Origin: Hemerocallis citrina
Lineage: Eukaryota; Streptophyta; Magnoliopsida; Asparagales; Asphodelaceae
Assembly: GCA_017893485.1 (NCBI GenBank)
Contig: CM030364.1
Location: forward strand, 40,093,825 to 40,157,824
Direction: 5' to 3'
DNA: 64,000 bases
Shown here piece by piece: positions 23,060-33,033 of this stretch. The translations under genes were made by a program, and so were the position numbers. The stretch's first letter is position 1. Each line of letters opens with the position of its first letter. The notes under the pieces were generated by a model. That model saw only the letters and a program-made list of their open reading frames with translations, made no database searches and was not told the DNA's origin.

Positions 23060-23629
23060 ATAGCCAGAACGGCGTTTTAAAAAACGCCGGTCTATCTAAT
23101 CTAATTGTTGGATTGTGTGATACACCGGCGTTCCAACGCACGCCGGTGAATGTTGTCAGCTGAAATGGCACAGACGTACACCGGCGTTTTATAAACGCCG
23201 ACGTATATAACTACACCGGCGTTTTTTGGTCGCGCCGGTGTTCGTGAATAGGGAAAACCAGGCACGCATAAACGCACATACACCGGCGCTCCTTGACCGC
23301 CGGTATACTTTCGTTCTACACCGGCGTTTTCATACACGCCGGTGAATGAATAAATACCGGCGGTTTAAGACCGCCGGTGAATGTATATAGGTACACAAGA
23401 ACGGCACTCAGAGACCGACATACACCGGCGTTTTATGACCGCCGGTGTAGTTCTAACATTTACCGGCGTCCACCAAAACCGCCGGCATAGACCCCTTCGT
23501 TTCAGCGACGCCCGCTTCGGCGGCATTTGAACCGGCGCTATTGTAAACGCCGGTGAAAGTTTCACCAGCGTAAAAAAACGCCGGTGAAGACGTCAAAAAG
23601 CACCGGGAAAGCTACTTTCTTTTGTAGTG
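23060..23629 (+). repeat. Right subterminal hairpins and terminus of the CACTA element
   Basis: About eleven short palindromes based on ACACCGGCGTTTT and ACGCCGGTG lie in 550 bp, ending in TCTTTTGTAGTG. Spacing between units is about 35-60 bp. They match the set at the left end and are expected to bind the element's accessory protein. Confidence 0.88.
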
Positions 23630-24149
23630 TAAAGACTTATTTCTACCAAAAGATAAAATAACATCTCCTATTGCAACGGCCACTACTCTTGTAGCGTCAC
23701 CCATAAACAAGCATATCTCTCCATCACTGAGCCGTCTGGTTTCCTGGAACCCCTGCAATGTATTGCAGACATGATTAGTGGCTCCTGTATCTACACACCA
23801 GGTGCCGGTAGATAACACCGCTAAACATGTTTCAACAACTAGTAAATGAGATATACCTTCTTTGTTCTTTTGTTTGAGAAGTGGACAGTCAGTCTTCCAA
23901 TGTCCTGACCCTTTGCACTTGAAACACTTGCCTTTTGGCTTTTTCATAGCGCCTTGAGGTCCCATGCCCTTCTTTGCTGAGTTTACCTGTTTCTGAACTT
24001 TCTTCTTCTTACCACCTTTCGGCTTAGAAGTAGAGTCCTTTTCAGTCACATAAACATGGGCATTCTGCTTGAAAAGAGCTTCAGCATCCTGTAGTTCTTT
24101 TGCAAGTTCTGCCAAAGTATACAACCTTTTACAAGTTCTGCCAAACATG
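23630..24149 (-). pseudogene. gag: Copia gag C-terminus and protease
   Basis: From 24,149 downward the frame has LAELAKELQDAEALF, a lysine-rich basic stretch, the zinc knuckle CFKCKGSGHWKTDC (CX2CX4HX4C, complete) and the protease site WCVDTGATNHVCN. It runs into the CACTA terminus after FGRNKSL and continues at 9,099. The N-terminal gag domain is missing because the frame joins LTR sequence at 24,150. The 14-base word CAAGTTCTGCCAAA occurs twice near that join (24,104 and 24,132). Confidence 0.92.
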
Positions 24150-24281
24150 TAGAATATCAGACACTTGCATTAATATTATAATAAACACAATATGCAAATA
24201 TATGCCCATATGATTCTCATTCAAAAAAATAAGGAAATAAAGTTAATACAAAAGTGATGCTTTCAGTATATAATCCTAACA
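24150..24281 (-). repeat. Remnant of the Copia 5' LTR
   Basis: These 132 bases equal 5,982-6,113 apart from about four changes and end in the canonical ...CCTAACA. Roughly 1.1 kb of the LTR, the primer site and the start of gag are deleted. Confidence 0.9.
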
Positions 24282-24579
24282 ATTACAAGTTAGATTAATA
24301 AAAAAAAAATTAATTTAAATGGGCTCATTAATGGGCCAATTAACCATGGGCTCTCCTAATTAGATTAATTAATTAAATAAGAATGGGCTAAAAGAGACAA
24401 ATAGGCCTAGAATTTAATTAGGCTTTTAAAATAGTCTTTTTTTTGGAAAATAAAGAGAACAATTTCTTGTTCATGCTATAAAGAAATATTTTTTATAAAA
24501 TATATTATACATATGAAATTATACGTGCAAAACACGTAAAATCACAAACTCTACATAAATAGAAATTTAGGGTGTTACA
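24282..24579 (-). repeat. First part of the gypsy 2 3' LTR
   Basis: On the minus strand it starts TGTAACACCCTAAATTTC right after a purine tract, so it is the start of a 3' LTR. It is cut at 24,282 by the Copia element, and the rest is proposed to be 1,793-4,867. It is AT-rich and non-coding. Confidence 0.82.
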
Positions 24580-24593
24580 ACACTCCCACCTTA
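24580..24593 (-). promoter_or_regulatory. Polypurine tract of gypsy 2
   Basis: The minus-strand word CTAAGGTGGGAGTG directly precedes the LTR start TGTAACACCC, as in other plant chromoviruses where it primes plus-strand DNA. Confidence 0.85.
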
Positions 24594-24682
24594 GAATAGT
24601 TCCGTCCCCGGAACTACACTTAAAGAGTGAGAAAACAAGGATACAACAAAGAGATATGAAAAAAAGAAAAAGAAGATACAAA

Positions 24683-27600
24683 TCACACAAAGAGCTCAGG
24701 ATGATCTTTCATCATCCTCTCCTCAGATTCCCAAGTAGCCTCTTCAACCAACTGGTTTCTCCAGAGTACTTTGACCATCGGTATCGTCTTGTTCCTCAAG
24801 ACTTTCTCCCGACGATCGACAATCTCAACCGGAAGCTCAATGTAACTCAGATCCAAATGTAAACCCTCCGGTACTTCGGGCAAATGGTGACTCGGATCTG
24901 GAATGTACCCTCTCAGCATAGACATAAGGAATACATTGTGCACCTGAGACAACTCTTCCGATAACTCTAACCGATAAGCAGTTTTTCCAATCCGCTTCAA
25001 TATCTTGTACGGACCTATGAACCTCAGGGCTAACTTCCCACCTCTACCGAAGCGAATCACACCCTTGTTAGGTGAAACCTTCAGAAAGACAAAGTCACCA
25101 ACCTAAAACTCAAGGTCCCTCCTCCGGTTGTCTGCATAGCTCTTCTGCCTACTCTAAGCATCCACCAACCTCTTCCTGATCAGATCGATCTTTCAGAGGT
25201 CTGCTGCACAATCCCAGGCCCAAACATCTGCCGCTCCCCACCTTCGAACTAACAGACAGGTGTTCTGTACTTCTTGCCATGCAGAGCTTCGTACAATGTC
25301 ATCCCAATACTAGTCTGAAAACTGTTATTATAGGGAAACTCCACCAGAGCTAGATGCCTTTCCCAACCGCCTCCAAAGTCTAGTACACAACACCGAAGCA
25401 TATCCTCAAGAATACGGTTGACTCTCTCGGTCTGCCCATCGGTCTGCGGATGAAAAGCAGTGTTGAAATCCGTCTTGGTACCCAGAGCTGTCTGAAGACT
25501 CCTCTAGAAATACGAAGTAAACCGCGCATCTCGATCAGATACAATGGTTAACGGAACACCATGAAGCCTGACGATCTCCTCAACATACAGCTTGGCCAAT
25601 TTGTCCATCGACGAAGTGAGTTTCATCGCCAAGAAGTGAGCGCACTTGGTTAGTCGATCGACTATGACCCAAATTGCATCATTGCCCTTTGAACTCTTAG
25701 GCAAACCCGTAATGAAATCCATACTGATGTTATCCCACTTCCATTCCGGAATAGGTAACGATTGCAATAGACCTCCGGGTTTCTAATTCTCGGCTTTGAC
25801 CTGCTGACAGATCTCACACCTCGCCACGAACTCAGCCACATCCCGCTTCAAACCTGACCACCAGAAATGCTGTTTAATGTCCCTATACATCTTGGTACTC
25901 CCAGGATGTACAGACAAAAGAGTAGCATGTGCCTCCTGAAGAATGCTCTCTCACAATTCTGCTTGATCTGGAACACACAGCCTCTCTCCAAACTACAGCA
26001 CTTCATTGCTGATCTGAAACTCGGGCAACCTGCCAGCACCGACCTGCTCCTTCATCTTCTGAATCTCTGCATCTTCCTTCTGACTTGCGATAATCCTTTC
26101 ATTCAGCGTTGGTTGAAGTCTCAACTGAGCTAAAGACGATCCCAAGCCTTGCAGAACGACTTCAATACCAGCCCGATCCAACTCTTCTGCGAGATGCCTC
26201 TGAGTTGTAATCAAGCTAGCCAGACTACTCTTGCGGCTGAGTGCATCAGCAACAGCATTAGCCTTCCCAGGATGGTACTTAATCTCAGGACGAATGTCCT
26301 CAAGTACTTCCAGCCATCTCCGTTGCCTCAGATTTAGGTCCTTCTGTTGATAGATGTACTTCAAGCTCTTGTGGTCCGTGTACATGTTCAGCTTCCCACC
26401 ATACACGTAATGTCTCCATTGCTTCAAGCCGAAGATAATCGCAGCCAACTCTACATCATGAGTCGGATAATTCTTCTCATGCGGTCTTAGTTGCCTGGAC
26501 CCACAAGCGATCACTTTCCCCTCTTGCATTAAGACACAACCAAGCCAACGATGTGAAGCATCGTTGTAGATATCATACTTAACACCTGATCTAGGCAAAG
26601 CAAAAATGGGAGCAGTAGTCAGCCTCTCTTTCAACTCCTGAAAGCTTGCCTCACACTGCTCAGTCCACTTGAAGTTTACATTTTTCTTGGTCAGACCACT
26701 GAGTGGCACGGCTATCTGAGCATAGCCCTGAATAAACCTCCTGTAGTATCCAGTTAGCCCAAGGAAACTCCTAATTTTCTTCACTGTAGTAAGCCTTGTC
26801 CAATCCTTCACTGCCTCTATCTTCTGCGGATCAGTTGCCACTCCCTCCTTAGAAAGGATGTGACCTAAGAATGCCACTTCAGATTTTCAGAAATCGCACT
26901 TGGAAAACTTGGCATACAACCCATGCTCCTGGAGCTTCTTCAAAACTGCTGCTAGATGCTCCGTGTGCTCCTCCTCAAACTTGGAGTACACAAGAATATT
27001 GTCGATAAACACCATGACGAAAGAATCAATAAACGGCCTCAAAACTCTATTCATCATATCCATGAAAATTGCAAGTGCATTCGTCACTCCAAACGGCATA
27101 ACTAAGAATTCGTAATGCCTGTGTCGAGTTCTGAATGCAGTCTTATGCACATCTTCAGTTTTTACTCGAACTTGATGATATCCTGATCGAAGATCTATTT
27201 TGGAGAAGACAGCTGCTCCTTGTAGACGATCGAACAGGTCGTCAATTCGGGGAATAGAATACTTATTCTGAATAGTGACCTTATTTAGCTTTAGGTAATC
27301 AATGTATATCCTCATCGAACCATCATTCTTCTTTACCAACAGCACCGGTGCTCTCCAGGGTGATGCACTCGATTGAATAAAGTCTTTCTCCAACAGTTTC
27401 TCAATCTGCCGTTTGATCTCATCCTGCTCCACAGATGCCATCCTATACGGTACCTTGGAAATGGGTGCACTCCCTGGCTGAATAGTGATGCTGAACTCCA
27501 CATCACGATGTGGAGGTAACCCAGGCAAATCTTCCAAGAATACAATTGGGTAATCCCGAACCACTGGAATTTGCTGCACCTCTACAGGAATCACCTTCTC

Positions 27601-28032
27601 GCTGATAGCTGTCACCAGCCCAGAACATCTCTTCTTCCCCTGGAAAGTGACTTCAGGACCACTTGGAGCCTTCACTGTTACTTCCTTGGTCTTGCACTCG
27701 ATGCTTGCACTGTACACCGACATCCAATCAATGCCAATGATAACATCGACTACTAAGACATTGAGCTCGATTAGATCAATCCTGAAAATTTTGTCGACAA
27801 TCTCGATCTCGCAGTCCGCATAGTACCGATCAGTGATTAAAGTCTCCCCTGATGGAGTGGCTACTGCCAAGACCTTGCCTGGAAATACTTTCAGTTCGAC
27901 TCTCAAAACTTTAGCAAACTTAGGTGATACAAAAGTGTGAGAGGACCCAGTATCGAGCAAAACAACAGCTTTCTTTCCATTCAAAATAAGTTCTCCTGTT
28001 ACATAACACACACTCGTTATATAACAGTTCAC
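24683..28032 (-). pseudogene. pol: gypsy 2 pol: protease, RT, RNase H, integrase, chromodomain
   Basis: The protease has [14 protein letters not shown] has [27 protein letters not shown] and MPFGVTNA, but the catalytic motif reads FIDNILVYS where the family has FIDD, so one metal-binding aspartate is lost. A TGA at about 26,884 interrupts RT after KFSKCDF. RNase H and its linker follow (AIIFGLKQWRHYVYGG, HPGKANAVADALSRK), then the integrase core ([21 protein letters not shown]) with stops near 25,765 and 25,503. The last frame (25,060-24,683) ends with a chromodomain: PVEIVDRREKVLRNKTI and VEEATWESEERM. Such domains steer integration to chromatin marks (family knowledge). Confidence 0.93.
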
Positions 28033-28471
28033 TATATGAAGTAATTAACATGAATAAGGCAATTAACACACATTTCGTCTACGCTTCCACAACGAGATAT
28101 TTGAATAGGAACTGTTTCATTTTTTTAAAATAATGTGGTAGCTGACCTCAAATCAGGTACCTCTCTTTACCCATCTGAACCCTTTATCATCTAAGTTAGC
28201 AACAACTTACTTATAATAAGATTGTTCCTGCGAACAAAAGAAAAATTCTTTTTACGGTACAAAAACACACTCAAATAAAACACACTCAAATATTTTGACG
28301 GCGGGGGACCTCAAGTGCATAAAAATTAGTTAAAGTAGCTAAAATAAAACACACTCAAATAAGGGGCTTAAGATAAATGTCCGCATTAAGTTTAAAGGTA
28401 ATTTTTTTACACTAATGTATATGTGACAACTTAGATAATAAAGAAAAAGCAGAGTACCGCTTTGCAAGGCC
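28033..28471. other. AT-rich stretch upstream of the alpha-galactosidase gene
   Basis: No gene is seen. The word ACACACTCAAATA occurs three times between about 28,265 and 28,365. The minus-strand end of gypsy 2 fades out near 28,020, so this is probably host upstream sequence. Confidence 0.5.
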
Positions 28472-28478
28472 TATAAAT
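28472..28478 (+). promoter_or_regulatory. TATA box of the alpha-galactosidase gene
   Basis: TATAAAT lies 87 bp upstream of the chosen ATG at 28,559, leaving room for a leader of about 55 bases. Confidence 0.6.
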
Positions 28479-28558
28479 TTGAGATTGCAGCCTCTCCCTG
28501 TGTGCATTGAAAAACATTGATCACCAACATACCAATATATTATATATCTGAGATTATA

Positions 28559-28719
28559 ATGGCTTGTACAACATTGGCCAATCTGCTCCTGTTTCTAGGG
28601 TTGTTGCTGGTGGTTTGGCTAGCTCCGGCGATGGTGAATGGTGTTCGGATTGCGGAGGATGATGGGTGGAGAGGTCGATTTCTGTCGTATAATGGCCTTG
28701 GCCACAGCCCTCGAATAGG
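28559..28719 (+). CDS. Alpha-galactosidase exon 1 (signal peptide and N-terminus)
   Basis: [16 protein letters not shown] begins a hydrophobic signal peptide, with likely cleavage after about residue 28. The exon ends ATAGG|GTATAC. An in-frame ATG at 28,517 would add 14 residues before the signal peptide; 28,559 is preferred because it starts directly at the hydrophobic run. Confidence 0.85.
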
Positions 28720-31700
28720 GTATACTCACCTTTGCTGTTTTTTTGATTAAAGAGATGTCAAGAGAACTGCCATCCATTATAATATAAATCCAAAGCAATT
28801 ACAACCACAATCCATATTCCTGCCCAACACCACAAAATACAAAGTCACAAAATACATCAAGGCTCTAATACAAAAAGGGGGTCAACTAGCTAAGCCTGCC
28901 AGCTTCAAAAGCGCCCAAAACCCTCCATCCCCCAACGAACAGTTGTTGTTGTTGTTGCCAGAACTCGCATCTCCAGTAGGAAAATGAAGCCCCATCCTAG
29001 CCTTCTTCCAAGCCCCTGGGATGGAAAGCCAAGTTGAAGTGAGGGAAAAGATTTTAAAAATTAATTGAGAAAAGTTACAAGAGCGATCTCTAAAGCATGA
29101 ATCATTCTTATCAAGCCAAATGACCCATAAAGTAGCTGCAACTAAACAATCCCAATCCCTCAATCTCTCCCGCCCAATCTCTACTCGACGGAATTCTCCC
29201 CATAGGTGGGAAACTCTAGCAGGGAATCTGCCGATTCCGAAGCCCAGAAGGAGGAAGTCCCAAACTCTCCTACTAAAGATACATTCAAGGAATAAGTGAC
29301 TAATATTCTCCTTACCAGTCCCACACCTGGGGCAGGAAACCATAGAAACCAAGCCCCTTTTAGCAAGGTTAACTCTCGTAAGGATAGATTCCTTGGAGAC
29401 TAACCATAAGAATGCGTGGACCTTATGCGGAGCACAAGAGTTCCAGATGATTCTATTAAGAGCACATCTAGTCCCGCCATCAGTGAGGGCTGTGTACATA
29501 GACCTCACCGAGAATTGGCCATTGGAATTAAGCCGCACCCTCTTTTGTCGTTTGAGAGCTCCAAGTCTCTATGGGTATTACTTAAGAATGTGAGGATAGG
29601 GATGTAGCTGATAGGGGTGGTTCCTGTGGTTGGGGGAGATAAACTAAGAACCCAAGAGGACCTGACCCAATAGTCTGCCACCAGGGCAAACTTATTGATA
29701 GCATGATCAAAAATCTGAGGGAAGATTGAAGCAAGAGAATTAGGGCCGACCCAGGCGTCCAACCAGAATCGTGTGCTCATCCCATTCCCCACTGAGCTTG
29801 GGGAATGGCTATGGAAGAGATCCCCGAGCTTATCAATCCCCCTCCACATTGGGGACACGTTTCTACGATGCTGCCCCCCCCCCCCCAAATTTGAACCGTC
29901 TACGTCTCTTGTACCGGACCCAACAGTGGTCTGGAGGTAGTCAGGAGTGGATTTTCCACCACCATTTACACAACAGAGCTCTATTCATATCTTGGAGATT
30001 TAAAATCCCTAACCCTCCAAACTCTTTCTTCCTACAGACCACACTCCATTTAACTAGAGACAGGCCTTTACCATCCTCTCGACTACCCTTCCATAAGAAA
30101 TCTCTACGGATCCTATCAATCTTGTTGATGATCCAATTTGGAAATTCGTATATGGACATCCAGTAGACAGGGAGATTCGAGAGAACTGAGTTAATGAGTG
30201 TGATCCTACCTCCGAGCGACAGGTGTTTCCTTTTCCACCCTGGTAGATGCTTCTCAATTCTCTCTATCAGGGCAGACCAATCAGACCGTTTGAGGCAGCC
30301 CGGGCGCAGCGGGACTCCTAAGTATTTGATGGGAAAACACCCCACTCTACAATCTAGGACATTTGCCAATAGAGCAGGAGCTAAGGCATCACATCTTCCT
30401 AGTCCAATAAGATTGCTCTTGGCAAAATTAACTCTAAGCCCGCACCATGCCTCATAGAAAACCAGGATGCCTTTGAAGATGAGAATCTCGTTCATCTCAT
30501 TCCTCCCGAAGAGAAGAGTGTCGTCGGCGTACTGAAGGATAAGGCTAGGGCGGACGCCGTCCCTACTAGCAACACCTAGGAGTAACTGGTGAGAGGAACA
30601 ATGGTGGGTCATTTCTGTTAAGACATCAGCGACCAGGGTGAATAGAAGAGGGGACAGAGGATCTCCTTGTCTATGTTCTCTTTTGCAGGCTATGAGGTTG
30701 CTTGGAAAACCATTGACTAAGACAGAAGATTTCCCCCCAATAATACTCTTATGGATCCAGCCAATCCATTTGGGTCCAAATCCTCTGGACTGTAGGACTT
30801 CAATCACACTCTCCCATTCAACAGTATCGTAGGCTTTCTCGAAGTCAAGTTTTAGTAGAAAGCCCTCATCTCTGTTCTTATCACATTGGAAGATGGTCTC
30901 ATGGGCAATGGCAATACTGTCAAGAATGTCTCGTCCTTGAATGAACTCACTCTGAGCTGGATGGATAAGAGCATCGAGCCAGTGGTTTAGCCTGTTAGCC
31001 AGGACCTTGGTAATGATTTTGAAGGATCAGTTCAAAAGGCTAATAGGTCTAAGATTAGAGACATCTTTGATTTCCTCTGTCTTGGGGATCAAGACGATGG
31101 ACGCATAGTTGAGGCTATCAATCTGAACATTGTTCAGGAATAGAGCTTCAAAAATGTCGAAGAGGTCCTTCTTGATAATCTCCCAGAAAGTAGAGTAGAA
31201 GAAGATGTGGAACCCATTAGGCCCAGGAGCTTTATCCTACCCTAAGTCTTTAATTGCATTCAGGATCTCACTCATCTGAAAAGGTAGCTCCAACCCTTCT
31301 AGACCGTTCACCACAGGACGATCCCAAAATGTATCATGAAGGGAGCACAGGCGAGTTCTCGATCGGCCCAAAATATCTCTGAAATGGTGCTCGATGTGAG
31401 AGCCCACCAAAATCTGATCCGTCTCCCACCTATCATTGATGAGGAGGCCAGAGATAAAGTTGGATCTTCTACAGCCATTGGCTACCCTATGGAAGTATGC
31501 CGTGTTCGCATCCCCCTCTTGTAGCCATTGTTCGCGGGATCTTTGCCTTCAATAGTCGTCCTCCATTTTATAAATCGCATCAAGATCAAGTCTGGCCTTT
31601 TGAAGAACAGACACCTCATCAGAAGAGAGGACTCGCTCCTCCAGGATTTCTAAGAATTGAATCATCCCCATAAATCTATCCTTATCCGCATTAACTCGTC

Positions 31701-32766
31701 TCCTCTCCTGCCAGGCCCAAAGCCTGAGCGCCCCTCTGAGCCTGCGGATCTTAGCATTCCAAGATGACACCGCATCCCATTGCCTCCCAACATGCCTGTG
31801 AAGCGGAGTATTCCAAGAACTCTCGATAATGGCACGCAGGTGCTCATTCCGGAGCCACGCTTTTTCAAACCTGAAAATCTTAGATCCTCTACGTCTCTCC
31901 CCCCCTATTGATAGGAACAGTGGGATGTGATCAGAGTACTCACCATTGCTGTTGCTTTTATTTTTTACCAAAATCAAAATAAGATGATAGCAATATAATT
32001 AATTTTGTTTGTTTAATTTGTTGATCAATTCATTAATGTTCTAATAAGAGTATATATATATGATGTTATGTATAGATGGATTAGCTGGAACCATTACCAC
32101 TGTGACTTGAACGAGCAGCTCATCAGGGAAACAGGTTCGGCTTATTTATTTATTTTTATATTTATTTAGGAGGAGTAGTTCTCAGGTGGTGGAACTGCTA
32201 GAGTTCTTTGACTTAGACAGCACAGCTCTGGGTTCAGTAGTTGTACTACTATTTTGATGTTTTTTGGTGATCATGTATTTTGTTCCCTGCTCAAACTGTT
32301 GTTGCCTAGTTAGGAGATTTTTGATGGTTATTGCCTTCGGGTCTATTATGTATCTCTATTTCTGTTTCGTTAATTTCTCTTTAATGAAGCGATGACATAG
32401 TCATTTTTTAATTAATATATATATATATATCTCTACTACTATAATGGGAGAACCCCTTAGTCAGTAACCGCGTCAGTAACCCAACCCGTGCAACGCACGG
32501 GTTGGGTTACTTTGGTAAATATTTTCGAAAGTGGACCTGTTTGGTAAATATTTTCGAAGGTGGATCAGTTTGAAAATTATTTTCTTTTTAATTATGGACT
32601 AACTTGGGACAATATTTTCGAACGTAGACCTGTTTTGTAAATATTTTCGAAAGTGGATTGGTTTGGAAATTATTTTCTTCTTACCCTTTTCATGATCCTT
32701 CAATTTTTTCCACGTGCACGTGTGCACGTGTATAATACTAGTAAATGAAGCGATGACATAGTCATC

Positions 32767-32817
<51 letters not shown>

Positions 32818-32982
32818 GTAAAAGGGATATGAGCAACTTGCTCATTTAGTAAATGAGCAAGTGATCAGGTGACATGTATGTAATACATTGAGTATCTAAC
32901 CACTTTTAGGATTTTCCAATCACATGCATGCCACCTCATCACTTGCTCATTTACTAAATGAGCAAGTTGCTCATATCCCTTT

Positions 32983-33033
<51 letters not shown>

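Larger units (their letters stand above)
9100..23629 (+). mobile_element. CACTA (En/Spm-type) DNA transposon, 14.5 kb
   Basis: The left terminus is CACTACAAAAGA (9,100) and the right terminus ends TCTTTTGTAGTG (23,629), a 12-bp perfect inverted repeat of the CACTA type. The flanking triplets are CAA and TAA (TTG and TTA on the Copia coding strand), a 3-bp target duplication with one change. Both ends carry GC-rich subterminal hairpins. Inside are a TNP2-type transposase (12,540-16,308), remnants of a second gene, plastid DNA and two tandem repeat arrays. The insertion splits the Copia frame between ...FGRNKSL and LTLRDCLY. The transposase is frameshifted, so this copy is probably not autonomous. 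Confidence 0.95.
4868..24281 (-). mobile_element. Ty1/Copia retrotransposon, interrupted by a CACTA element
   Basis: The minus-strand order is truncated 5' LTR (24,281-24,150), gag zinc knuckle and protease (24,149-23,630), CACTA insertion (23,629-9,100), integrase-RT-RNase H (9,099-6,176), polypurine tract, then the 3' LTR (6,113-4,868). The order PR-INT-RT-RH defines Copia. Most of the 5' LTR and the N-terminal gag are deleted. The flanking 5-mers actat (4,863-4,867) and attac (24,282-24,286) differ by two C/T changes and may be a decayed target duplication. The two LTR ends that can be compared differ at about 4 of 132 positions. Confidence 0.9.
24580..28032 (-). mobile_element. Chromovirus (gypsy 2) internal region, gag missing
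   Basis: The minus strand encodes protease, RT, RNase H, integrase and a C-terminal chromodomain, then the polypurine tract and 3' LTR. There is no gag, primer site or 5' LTR to the right: past about 28,020 the sequence is AT-rich and then becomes the promoter of the alpha-galactosidase gene. The copy is therefore truncated at its 5' side. Confidence 0.9.

Noticed and set aside
28517..28558. Upstream ATG for the alpha-galactosidase
   Set aside because: It would put 14 polar residues before the signal peptide and lies very close to the expected transcription start.
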